Below are positions 35,256 to 43,333 of a DNA stretch of 56,318 nt, one piece after another. The notes beneath the pieces are model-generated. The model ran no database searches and was not told where the DNA came from. It saw only the letters and a program-made list of their open reading frames with translations. Location: assembly GCA_945897885.1 (NCBI GenBank), contig CAMDGU010000014.1, positions 1 through 56,318 on the forward strand, read 5' to 3'. Within the stretch, counting starts at the first letter, position 1. The number at the start of each line of letters is the position of its first letter. The stretch is from Chitinophaga pinensis. GTDB lineage: Bacteria; Bacteroidota; Bacteroidia; NS11-12g; UBA9320. The translations under genes were made by a program, and so were the position numbers.

Positions 35256-36773
35256 ATGCTAACCCTACGGGAAATATTTGTTTTTTCTGAAACATCGCCA
35301 CTGTTGTTCAGCCAGTATTTGTTTATTTTCATATTCACTATTATGTATGGTGTTTATGCATTTATTCATGATAGATTAAACCTACGAAGCTTTTACCTTT
35401 TGTGCTTTGGTGTGTTTTTTTATTGGAGAACGGGCGGTTGGTTTTTTTCTTTATTGGTGCTTTCTACCATTTATGATTTTTATTTGGCCAATGCCATTCA
35501 TTATTCCAAAAGCCAATTTAAGAAAAAGCTGTTTTTAATAACAAGTATATCGATAAACCTAGGGTTGCTGGTTTTCTTTAAATACACCAACTACTTTGCC
35601 AATTTGGCCAATGAATTATTTCATACCAATTTCCATCCTCAAAATATTTTCTACATCGCTTCCAACAATTGGTTTGGAACTGATTTTGACATAAATAAAA
35701 TTGTGCTTCCGGTGGGTATTTCTTTCTTTACCTTTCAGGCTTTAAGCTATACCATTGATGTGTATCGCAAACATATTGAACCGGCCAAAAATATTTTGGA
35801 TTATGGTTTTTTTGTAACCTATTTTCCGCAATTAATTGCAGGTCCAATTGTTCGAGCCGTTGATTTTATACCTCAAATAACAAAAAAATTCAGCCTTACA
35901 GAACGTGAATTTGGTCATGCCGTTTTTTTAATAATGGGTGGATTTATAAAGAAAACCGTGATTTCAGATTACATAAGCGTGAATTTTGTAGATAGGGTTT
36001 TTGATGACCCGCAACTGTATTCAGGATTTGATAACCTGATGGCAGTATACGGATATGCCATTCAAATTTATTGCGATTTTTCGGGCTATAGCGATATGGC
36101 AATAGGTATTTCCTTATTGCTGGGTTTCCGTTTGCCGCTCAATTTCAACTCGCCGTATGTTTCACTTTCCATTACCGAATTTTGGCGCAGATGGCATATT
36201 TCCTTAAGCACTTGGTTAAAGGATTATCTTTATATTTCATTGGGAGGAAACCGAAAAGGGAAATTTCGTCAATATGTAAACCTTATGCTTACCATGTTGC
36301 TGGGCGGCTTATGGCACGGTGCCGCCAATAAATTTATCATTTGGGGAGCCTTGCACGGTGGTGCTTTGGCTATACATAAAGCCTGGATGGAATATGTGCC
36401 TTGGGCAGGAAAACAAAATAGCAAACTTTACAATATCATAGCAGGACTAGTTACCTTTCATTTTGTATGCTTTTGTTGGATATACTTTAGAGCCGATGAT
36501 GTACCTTCCGTAAAAATGATGTTGAGCCGAATTTTTAACAATTTTTCATTGCCGGATGCTATGCTAAAAGCACAGTCCTATTGGAAAGTATTTAGCTTTG
36601 TGGTAATTGGTTATATCCTGCATTTTGTACCAAAACGTTTCAAACTAAACCTTGAAGAACGTTTTTCTATAATGCCATTGGTATTGCAAGTAGGTATTGT
36701 AGCTTTTATTATTATAGCTGCCTATCAGGTGGCTAGTAGCGAGGTTCAGCCTTTTATTTATTTTCAGTTTTAG
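35256..36773 (+). CDS. MBOAT-family O-acyltransferase (AlgI/DltB-like)
   Basis: The 505-residue membrane protein has about ten hydrophobic segments and the MBOAT signature: TEFWRRWHISLSTWLKDYLYI (about 309-329) and the catalytic His in GGLWHGAANKFIIWGALHGG (about 350-369). It moves acetyl groups from the cytoplasm to acceptors outside, as AlgI does for alginate. The upstream SGNH protein is the likely partner and the cluster's kdsD and manC suggest a polysaccharide or lipopolysaccharide target. The gene is 164 bases from its partner, a gap that contains two repeat elements. Confidence 0.9.
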   Translation: MLTLREIFVFSETSPLLFSQYLFIFIFTIMYGVYAFIHDRLNLRSFYLLCFGVFFYWRTGGWFFSLLVLSTIYDFYLANAIHYSKSQFKKKLFLITSISINLGLLVFFKYTNYFANLANELFHTNFHPQNIFYIASNNWFGTDFDINKIVLPVGISFFTFQALSYTIDVYRKHIEPAKNILDYGFFVTYFPQLIAGPIVRAVDFIPQITKKFSLTEREFGHAVFLIMGGFIKKTVISDYISVNFVDRVFDDPQLYSGFDNLMAVYGYAIQIYCDFSGYSDMAIGISLLLGFRLPLNFNSPYVSLSITEFWRRWHISLSTWLKDYLYISLGGNRKGKFRQYVNLMLTMLLGGLWHGAANKFIIWGALHGGALAIHKAWMEYVPWAGKQNSKLYNIIAGLVTFHFVCFCWIYFRADDVPSVKMMLSRIFNNFSLPDAMLKAQSYWKVFSFVVIGYILHFVPKRFKLNLEERFSIMPLVLQVGIVAFIIIAAYQVASSEVQPFIYFQF

Positions 36774-36831
36774 AAAATATATGTTGATTTAAAGTTAACT
36801 TGCTTAAAGCCCAACAGTTAATTTAATCCGC

Positions 36832-36839
36832 TACCTTTG
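36832..36839 (+). promoter_or_regulatory. Promoter -7 box for rnr
   Basis: TACCTTTG is an exact TAnnTTTG match that ends only five bases before the rnr ATG at 36845, so the mRNA would be essentially leaderless. The -33 element is not clear. Confidence 0.5.
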
Positions 36840-36844
36840 CGCCT

Positions 36845-38959
36845 ATGGCCAATGGCAATAAAAATCACAACGACTGGGTAGAGGCACAAATATTGGAAGT
36901 GCTGAATGAACGACCCGGCAAACGCATGAATTACAAACAAATTTCATCGCGATTGGGCTTTAATTCTAAGACTGACAGAGAACTTACTGGCGAAGCCCTA
37001 ATGGATTTGGTAAACAAAAAATTAATTATTGAGCAACCCAAAGGAAGCTTTTATGTAGAAGAAGTTTCTGAATTTTTAGAAGGTAAAATAGAATTTAATA
37101 AACGGGGTGCAGGGTATTTACTTACGGGTGAAGACGAGCCCGATATTCATATAACACCCGGAATGACCTGGCCAGCTTTGAATGGCGATATCGTTCAGGT
37201 TGAATTAGTTTCAACCAGACGAAAGGATAAACCTGAAGGCCGCGTTGTAAAAGTTGTAAAACGAGCCAAACTGGAATATGTTGGGGTGGTTCAGGTTTCG
37301 GACGGGTATGGTTTTTTTGTGCCTGATGATACCCGCAGTCATACCGATTTTTTTATTCCAAAAGATAAATTACGCGGGGTTAAAAATAATTATAAAGCCA
37401 TTGTAAGAATGACGGATTGGCCCAAGATGGCTAAAAATCCAAATGCCGAAGTGGTGAAAGTTTTAGGTAAGGCTGGCGAACACAACACCGAAATTCATGC
37501 CATATTGATGGAATTTGGATTGAATCCTGAATTTCCTAAAGAGGTGATGGATGAAGCCGATAAAATGCCGGTGATTATTCCTGAATCTGAAATTGCAAAC
37601 CGCAAAGATTTCAGACAAACCCTTACCATTACTATAGATCCGGCAGATGCCAAAGATTTTGATGATGCCATTTCCTTTAAAGTTTTAGGGGCTAATAAAT
37701 TTGAAGTCGGGGTGCATATTGCCGATGTTTCGCATTTTGTAACAGAAGGTTCCTTATTGGATAAAGAGGCTTATGCCAGAGCAACTTCCGTGTATTTGGT
37801 GGATAGAGTTGTTCCGATGCTACCTGAAAAAATTTCAAATGAATTATGTTCCTTAGTGCCGGATGAAGACAGATTGTGCTTTGCTGCCGTATTTGAACTG
37901 GATGGTAAAGGGAAAATTTTAAAGGAATGGTTTGGTAAAACCGTTATCCATTCACACCGCCGATTTAGTTATGAAGAAGCTCAGGAAATACTGGAAGCCG
38001 GTGAAGGTGAATTGGCAACAGAACTAACCACTTTAAATAAAATAGCCAAAAATTTAAAAGAGGAACGTTTCCGTCAAGGGGCTATTTCGTTTGAAACGGA
38101 GGAAGTGAAATTCAAGTTAGACAAACTTGGAAAGCCGATTGAAGTTTATAAAAAGGTAAGAAAAGATGCTCATAAATTGGTGGAAGAATTTATGCTTTTG
38201 GCTAATAAACGGGTAGCAACTTTGGTTAGCACAAAATACAAACCTTATTCTATTCCCTACCGTTTGCATGAGCCACCGGTTCCAAATAAAATGATGGAAT
38301 TTGCTGCCATTGCATCGCGGTTTGGGTTTCAAATAAATACAGATTCGGAAGATGAATATATTCAAAGCATCAATGCTATGACTACTGAAATAGAGGGAAC
38401 TCAAGCCTCAACTATTCTTCAGCCACTTGCCATTCGCAGCATGGAAAAGGCTTTTTACACTACAAAAAAATCGGGCCATTTTGGACTAGGCTTTGATTAT
38501 TACGCTCATTTTACCTCACCTATTCGCCGTTATCCTGATTTATTGGCTCACCGCCATTTATTCAAAATGTTGGATAAAGTTACTCCAATTGACCAAAGCA
38601 GTTTGGAAGCAGCCTGTAAATGGAGCAGCGACAGGGAACAAAAAGCTGTTGAAGCCGAAAGGGCGTCTATTAAATACAAACAAACTGAATACATTTCTCA
38701 GTTTATAGGAGAAGAATTTGAAGGGATAATTACAGGTATTACCGAGTGGGGTGTATATGTTGAGATTATTGAAAACAAATGCGAAGGCATGATTCGCTTG
38801 AAAGACATGACGGATGATATCTATGAATTTTTTGAAAAAGGCCGTTATGTATTAGGAATGCGAAAAGGAATAAAACACCAAATGGGTGATGTTACAAAAA
38901 TTCGTGTAAAACGGACAAATATTCCAAAGCGGTTGGTGGATTTTGAGTTTGTGATTTAA
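36845..38959 (+). CDS. rnr: Ribonuclease R
   Basis: The 704-residue protein has an N-terminal winged-helix part (MNYKQISSRLGFNSKTD, about 24-40), cold-shock domains (about 75-210), the RNB catalytic core with TIDPADAKDFDDAISFK (about 260-276) containing the acidic metal ligands, and a C-terminal S1 domain (EGIITGITEWGVYVEI). This is full-length RNase R, a 3'-5' exoribonuclease that degrades structured RNA. The C-terminus has no long basic tail. The polyprenyl synthase gene follows after 19 bases. Confidence 0.94.
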   Translation: MANGNKNHNDWVEAQILEVLNERPGKRMNYKQISSRLGFNSKTDRELTGEALMDLVNKKLIIEQPKGSFYVEEVSEFLEGKIEFNKRGAGYLLTGEDEPDIHITPGMTWPALNGDIVQVELVSTRRKDKPEGRVVKVVKRAKLEYVGVVQVSDGYGFFVPDDTRSHTDFFIPKDKLRGVKNNYKAIVRMTDWPKMAKNPNAEVVKVLGKAGEHNTEIHAILMEFGLNPEFPKEVMDEADKMPVIIPESEIANRKDFRQTLTITIDPADAKDFDDAISFKVLGANKFEVGVHIADVSHFVTEGSLLDKEAYARATSVYLVDRVVPMLPEKISNELCSLVPDEDRLCFAAVFELDGKGKILKEWFGKTVIHSHRRFSYEEAQEILEAGEGELATELTTLNKIAKNLKEERFRQGAISFETEEVKFKLDKLGKPIEVYKKVRKDAHKLVEEFMLLANKRVATLVSTKYKPYSIPYRLHEPPVPNKMMEFAAIASRFGFQINTDSEDEYIQSINAMTTEIEGTQASTILQPLAIRSMEKAFYTTKKSGHFGLGFDYYAHFTSPIRRYPDLLAHRHLFKMLDKVTPIDQSSLEAACKWSSDREQKAVEAERASIKYKQTEYISQFIGEEFEGIITGITEWGVYVEIIENKCEGMIRLKDMTDDIYEFFEKGRYVLGMRKGIKHQMGDVTKIRVKRTNIPKRLVDFEFVI

Positions 38960-38978
38960 AGATTTAAGACTTTTTAAA

Positions 38979-39944
38979 ATGCTAAAATCATACTCAGAAT
39001 TATTAAAAAAAATAGAACTAGAGATTCAAAAGAACCCATACCAAGGGTCTCCTCAAAATTTATATGATCCTTTAAATTATATTCTTGCTTTAGGGGGCAA
39101 ACGTATAAGGCCGGTGCTAGCTTTGATGGGATGTGAATTGTATTCCGGTGATATAGAAAAAGCTATTCCTTCTGCTATGGCAGTCGAGGTTTTCCATAAT
39201 TTTTCCCTCATCCACGATGATATCATGGACAAAGCCCCGGTAAGACGAGGCAAGCCAACCGTTCATGAAAAGTGGGATACCAATATTGCTATTCTATCCG
39301 GTGATTTAATGTTGGTAAAAGCATATGAAATGCTTCAAAAATCGGAACAAAAACATTTTCAAGAATTGTTTTCGGTGTTTAATAAAACAGCAGCCGAAGT
39401 TTGTGATGGTCAGCAAATGGACATGAATTTTGAAACACAAACCGATGTTACAGAGACAGAATATTTGGAAATGATACGTTTGAAAACTTCGGTTTTATTG
39501 GGTTGCAGCCTTCAAATGGGAACCATTGCAGCAGATGCCCCTAAAGAAGAAGCTTTAAAAATATATAATCTTGGCGTAAATATGGGTATCGGGTTTCAGT
39601 TGATGGACGATTATTTGGATGCTTTTGGGACCCCTGAATTGGTAGGCAAACAGCCGGGCGGAGATATTTTGGGAAATAAGAAAACCATTATGGTTATCAA
39701 AGCTATGCAAACTGAAAGAGAAAAGATACAGGCTTTATTTATGGATAAAAATATAAGTGATTCTGATAAAATTGAAGCCGTTAAAACTCTCTTTATTACA
39801 ACCGGTGCAGATGTTTATTTGAAACATTTATCTGAAAAATATTTTGATGTGGCTTCTAAAAATTTAAAGGATTTAAAGGTAGATGAATCAAAAAAATCCG
39901 ACCTAAACGAATTGTTGGTTTATTTGCAGAACAGAAGTTTTTAA
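38979..39944 (+). CDS. Polyprenyl diphosphate synthase
   Basis: The 321-residue protein carries the two Asp-rich motifs of trans-prenyltransferases: LIHDDIMDKAPVRRG (about 80-94) and QLMDDYLDAFG (about 206-216), plus GGKRIRPVL at the N-terminus. It lengthens isoprenyl diphosphates, either to farnesyl/geranylgeranyl or to the octaprenyl chain for menaquinone; motifs visible here do not decide which. It lies between rnr and rarA on the same strand, 19 and 39 bases away. Confidence 0.9.
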   Translation: MLKSYSELLKKIELEIQKNPYQGSPQNLYDPLNYILALGGKRIRPVLALMGCELYSGDIEKAIPSAMAVEVFHNFSLIHDDIMDKAPVRRGKPTVHEKWDTNIAILSGDLMLVKAYEMLQKSEQKHFQELFSVFNKTAAEVCDGQQMDMNFETQTDVTETEYLEMIRLKTSVLLGCSLQMGTIAADAPKEEALKIYNLGVNMGIGFQLMDDYLDAFGTPELVGKQPGGDILGNKKTIMVIKAMQTEREKIQALFMDKNISDSDKIEAVKTLFITTGADVYLKHLSEKYFDVASKNLKDLKVDESKKSDLNELLVYLQNRSF

Positions 39945-39983
39945 ACTTCTCATTCAAACCTTAAAGGTTTTAATAATAAAAAA

Positions 39984-41261
39984 TTGGAAACCCTTTTTTC
40001 AAATATCCCCTTAGCCGAAAGAGTCAGACCAATGACCTTGGATGAATTTATCGGGCAGGAACATTTGTTGGGTGAAGGTAAACCCGTTCAGAAATTAGCC
40101 GAAACCCATACCGCCAGAAGTTTGATTTTTTGGGGTCCACCGGGAGTTGGAAAAACTACTTTAGCGCAGCTACTTTCTCAATCCTGGCAATTACCATTTT
40201 ATAGTTTAAGCGCCATCAGTTCAGGGGTAAAGGAATGGCGGGAAGTAATTGATAAAGCCAAAGAACAGGGTGGTGCATTGTTATTTATTGATGAGATTCA
40301 CCGGTTTAATAAATCTCAACAAGACGCGTTACTCGGAGCCGTTGAAAAGGGCGTTATAACTCTTATTGGTGCAACTACCGAAAACCCAAGTTTTGAAGTC
40401 ATCAGCGCTTTGCTCAGCCGCTGTCAGGTGTATGTTTTAAAAGCATTTGAAGAAGAGGATTTGGATAAAATCCTGAATCGGGCAATTGAGAAAGATGCTT
40501 TTTTAAAGTCCTTAACCATTGATTTAAAAGAAAAAGAAGCCCTGTTTCGGTTTACGGGAGGAGATGGCCGCAAATTGTTAAATCTTTTTGATTTGGTGGT
40601 ACAAACCACTTTAAAGAATGGGAAAGTAACCATTACCAACAAGTCTGTGGAACTAGTGCTGCAACAAAAAATAGCTTTGTATGATAAGTCAGGCGAACAA
40701 CATTACGATATAATTTCAGCTTTTATCAAAAGCCTTCGAGGCAGTGACCCAAACGGGGCCGTTTATTGGCTGGCCAGAATGTTGGATGGCGGCGAGGATA
40801 TAAAATTTATTGCTCGCCGAATGGTTATTTTATCAAGTGAAGATATTGGCAACGCCAATCCCAATGCCTTACTTATGGCAACTCAGTGTTTCCAAGCTAT
40901 TCAAATGATAGGAATGCCTGAAGCTAGAATTATTTTAAGCCAGACTGCAATTTATCTAGCTACTTCCGCCAAAAGCAATGCCTCCTATATGGCTATTGAA
41001 ACAGCCATGGACTTGGTAAACAAAACCGGTGATCAGCCTGTACCATTGCATTTGCGAAACGCCCCAACCAAACTAATGAAAAACATGGGATATGGCAAAG
41101 ACTATAAATATGCCCATCAATACGACCAAAGTTTTGTGGATTTGGAATTTTTGCCCGAATCGTTAAGCGGCACTGTTATTTACAATCCCGGAAAAAACCA
41201 AAAAGAAGAGGAATTAAGAAAATATCTTAAACTGAGGTGGGGAGAGAAGTATGGGTATTGA
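39984..41261 (+). CDS. rarA: Replication-associated recombination protein A
   Basis: The 425-residue protein matches RarA/MgsA (eukaryotic WRNIP1): RVRPMTLDEFIGQEHLLG, Walker A FWGPPGVGKTTLAQLL (about 49-64), Walker B LLFIDEIHRFNKSQQDALL and the arginine-finger region GATTENPSFEVISALLSRC, then the tetramerisation domain (ALYDKSGEQHYDIISAFIKS). It works at stalled replication forks. It starts with TTG 39984; no ATG fits in front of the conserved N-terminus. It is last in the rnr-polyprenyl synthase-rarA run. Confidence 0.93.
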   Translation: METLFSNIPLAERVRPMTLDEFIGQEHLLGEGKPVQKLAETHTARSLIFWGPPGVGKTTLAQLLSQSWQLPFYSLSAISSGVKEWREVIDKAKEQGGALLFIDEIHRFNKSQQDALLGAVEKGVITLIGATTENPSFEVISALLSRCQVYVLKAFEEEDLDKILNRAIEKDAFLKSLTIDLKEKEALFRFTGGDGRKLLNLFDLVVQTTLKNGKVTITNKSVELVLQQKIALYDKSGEQHYDIISAFIKSLRGSDPNGAVYWLARMLDGGEDIKFIARRMVILSSEDIGNANPNALLMATQCFQAIQMIGMPEARIILSQTAIYLATSAKSNASYMAIETAMDLVNKTGDQPVPLHLRNAPTKLMKNMGYGKDYKYAHQYDQSFVDLEFLPESLSGTVIYNPGKNQKEEELRKYLKLRWGEKYGY

Positions 41262-41380
41262 CCTCACCCCCGACCCTCAAATCATGGTGATTGTCATGTC
41301 GAGGAACAAGACATATGTTAACTTTAAAGAGACCCCTCGTATCACTGGATGGCAAGAGCCCAAAAACTTTTAACTTCCTT
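41262..41380. repeat. Intergenic stretch with repeat-like sequence
   Basis: Between convergent rarA and pepP lies a GC-richer stretch with CACCCCCGACCCT (41267-41279) and a hairpin-like pair TCGAGG (41299-41304) with CCTCGT (41335-41340). The wording resembles dispersed intergenic repeats of Bacteroidota genomes. No good terminator or gene is seen. Confidence 0.35.
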
Positions 41381-42679
41381 CTATGAATTCATTACCGACT
41401 CTATTTCCTCTACCTCAATTGGCATTCCAATTTCGTCCATCAGGTCAATAGGGCTGGTGTTGGTAAGCAAAAGATTATTTTCAATGCGGATGCCGATGCC
41501 TTCTTCTTTTATGTAAATGCCTGGCTCGCAAGTAAACAGATTTCCAACTTGCATTGGTTCATAACGCATTCCTACATCATGCACATCAATCCCTAAGAAA
41601 TGCGAAGTGCCGTGCATAAAATATTTTTTATAAGCGGGCCAGTTGGGGTCTTCTTTTTTAATATCGTCCATAGTAAGCAAGCCCAAATCCACCAATTCTT
41701 TTTCCATTAATTCTTTACCCACTATTTTGTGGTAATCCATAAGCATGGTGCCTGGTACCAATAATTTTGAAGCTTCCCGCATGACTCTTAATACGGCATT
41801 GTAAACATCCTTTTGGCGTTGGGTAAATTTACCATTTACAGGAATTACACGGGTCATATCCGAAGCATAATTGGCATAGTCCACACCGCAATCTACCAAT
41901 AGCAAATCACCGTCTTTGCACTGTCGGTTGTTCTCCACATAATGCAGCACACAAGCTGATGGTCCGCTGGCTACAATGGGATGAAACGAATGACCACTTG
42001 CACGATTGCTCAAATATTCATGAATTAATTCAGCCTCTACTTCATATTCCCAAACACCGGGTTTTGTAAAATTTAAAAGTCTTTCAAATCCTTTTTTTGA
42101 AATGCTGATAGCCTTTCGAGTTAAATCTACTTCCAATTGTGATTTTACACTTCGTAAACGCTGAAGATGGGTGGAACTGCGTTCAAAATGATGCAAAGGG
42201 AAACGGGCTTTTACTTCATTCACAAAATCCAGTTCATTGTATGGTGATTTGTAAGCAAATCTATCGTTTTCGTTCAATGGCAAATAAACGGATTTGGCCA
42301 TATTGATAATAGGACGAATTTTATCCCAAAAGCCTTCGTTCCACTGAATATGTTTAATTCCTGAAACTTGGGTAGCATGTTCTTTGGTGTATTTATAGCC
42401 TTCCCACACCGCAATGGTTTCATTGGTTTGCTTTAAAAATAAGCATTCACGAAATTCCTCAATGGCACAATCCGGATACATCACCAATATACTATCTTCC
42501 TGATCGATACCGCAAAGCCAAAACAGATTTGAGTTTTGCTTAAAGGTATGCGAGGCATCGCCATTCAGCACAAATTCATAATTACTGGTAAAAATTGCAA
42601 TGCTGTTAGGCTTTAATATTTGTTTAAACCGTTTGCGGTTTTCAATAAATAGCTGACTGTTTATTTGTTCGTATTTCAT
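41381..42679 (-). CDS. pepP: Xaa-Pro aminopeptidase (M24)
   Basis: The 432-residue protein has the aminopeptidase P N-terminal domain (1-165) and the pita-bread M24B domain with the metal ligands: Asp in LLVDCGVDYANYASDMTR (both Asp), His in HGTSHFLGIDVHDVG, and Glu in CEPGIYIKEEG and GIRIENNLL. It releases N-terminal residues ahead of proline and lacks a signal peptide, so it is cytoplasmic. A 28-bp palindrome lies immediately upstream, between it and the small membrane protein gene on the same strand. Confidence 0.92.
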   Translation of the reverse strand: MKYEQINSQLFIENRKRFKQILKPNSIAIFTSNYEFVLNGDASHTFKQNSNLFWLCGIDQEDSILVMYPDCAIEEFRECLFLKQTNETIAVWEGYKYTKEHATQVSGIKHIQWNEGFWDKIRPIINMAKSVYLPLNENDRFAYKSPYNELDFVNEVKARFPLHHFERSSTHLQRLRSVKSQLEVDLTRKAISISKKGFERLLNFTKPGVWEYEVEAELIHEYLSNRASGHSFHPIVASGPSACVLHYVENNRQCKDGDLLLVDCGVDYANYASDMTRVIPVNGKFTQRQKDVYNAVLRVMREASKLLVPGTMLMDYHKIVGKELMEKELVDLGLLTMDDIKKEDPNWPAYKKYFMHGTSHFLGIDVHDVGMRYEPMQVGNLFTCEPGIYIKEEGIGIRIENNLLLTNTSPIDLMDEIGMPIEVEEIESVMNS

Positions 42680-42705
42680 TTTAAATGTTTTTGTTGTTTG
42701 GTTCC

Positions 42706-42733
42706 GTAGAAACGCAAAATTTTGCGTCTTTAC
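42706..42733. repeat. 28-bp palindromic intergenic element
   Basis: A perfect 16-bp palindrome, ACGCAAAATTTTGCGT (42712-42727), extends to 28 bp with one mismatch and one G-T pair and has GT and AC ends. It is between the small membrane protein gene and pepP and shares design with 35104-35131. Confidence 0.8.
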
Positions 42734-42742
42734 ATGTTGTTT

Positions 42743-43213
42743 TTATTTATTAGCAATAGGATGTGATTTTCCTTCTTTAAAAATTCGTTTCAGTAAATAA
42801 TAATTCCCAATGGCTATAGCCAGCCCCATCATGGCAATCAATACACCTATTATAGGATCGCGATTGCTTTCACCTTCGCTAAGGTTGTTTATTATTTTAT
42901 ATTGAAAAACCATTTCACTAAGCCACCACCAATCTGTAAGGGTAAAGGCTGAAAAAGTAATTCCAGTCCAAATAAAGGTGTCCCAATACCGGCTGCGGAT
43001 AAACATAAAATTGGCTACAAATAAAAGTATGACGAAAAGTATTGCATTAGCCGTAGTAAGATTATGTTGATTGTGATAAAAAAGCTCCACATTTACCTTA
43101 GCACTTGTATCAGCGGATAATTGATGTTTTGTTAAAAAAATGAAAATGAATAAAACCAAAATGCCGGTGAAAGCCAACCCGAAAAAAATAGTGTGAGACT
43201 TGATTTTTTGCAT
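42743..43213 (-). CDS. Small four-helix membrane protein
   Basis: The 156-residue product has four predicted membrane helices (about 10-28, 57-75, 81-98 and 120-142) and is not recognised. A segment with TDWWWLSEMVFQY between helices 3 and 4 is notable for its aromatic content, and the C-terminus is short and basic. It is upstream of pepP on the same strand and 120 bases from the divergent M13 peptidase gene. No function is proposed. Confidence 0.7.
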   Translation of the reverse strand: MQKIKSHTIFFGLAFTGILVLFIFIFLTKHQLSADTSAKVNVELFYHNQHNLTTANAILFVILLFVANFMFIRSRYWDTFIWTGITFSAFTLTDWWWLSEMVFQYKIINNLSEGESNRDPIIGVLIAMMGLAIAIGNYYLLKRIFKEGKSHPIANK

Positions 43214-43288
43214 ATGATTTTAAATTTCACTGCAAAAAACGTTAAAATCAATTATATCCGCTCAAGATTGCTAAAAACTTTAAGTATT

Positions 43289-43318
43289 TAGAGGGTAAAA
43301 AAATATATTTGCCCTCTA
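43289..43318. promoter_or_regulatory. Dyad around the M13 peptidase promoter, possible operator
   Basis: TAGAGGGTAAA (43289-43299) and TTTGCCCTCTA (43308-43318) form an 11-bp inverted repeat with one mismatch, and the promoter -7 box TATATTTG (43304-43311) overlaps its right arm. The box ends 22 bases before the ATG. Confidence 0.5.
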
Positions 43319-43333
43319 TTAGAAAATTTTATC

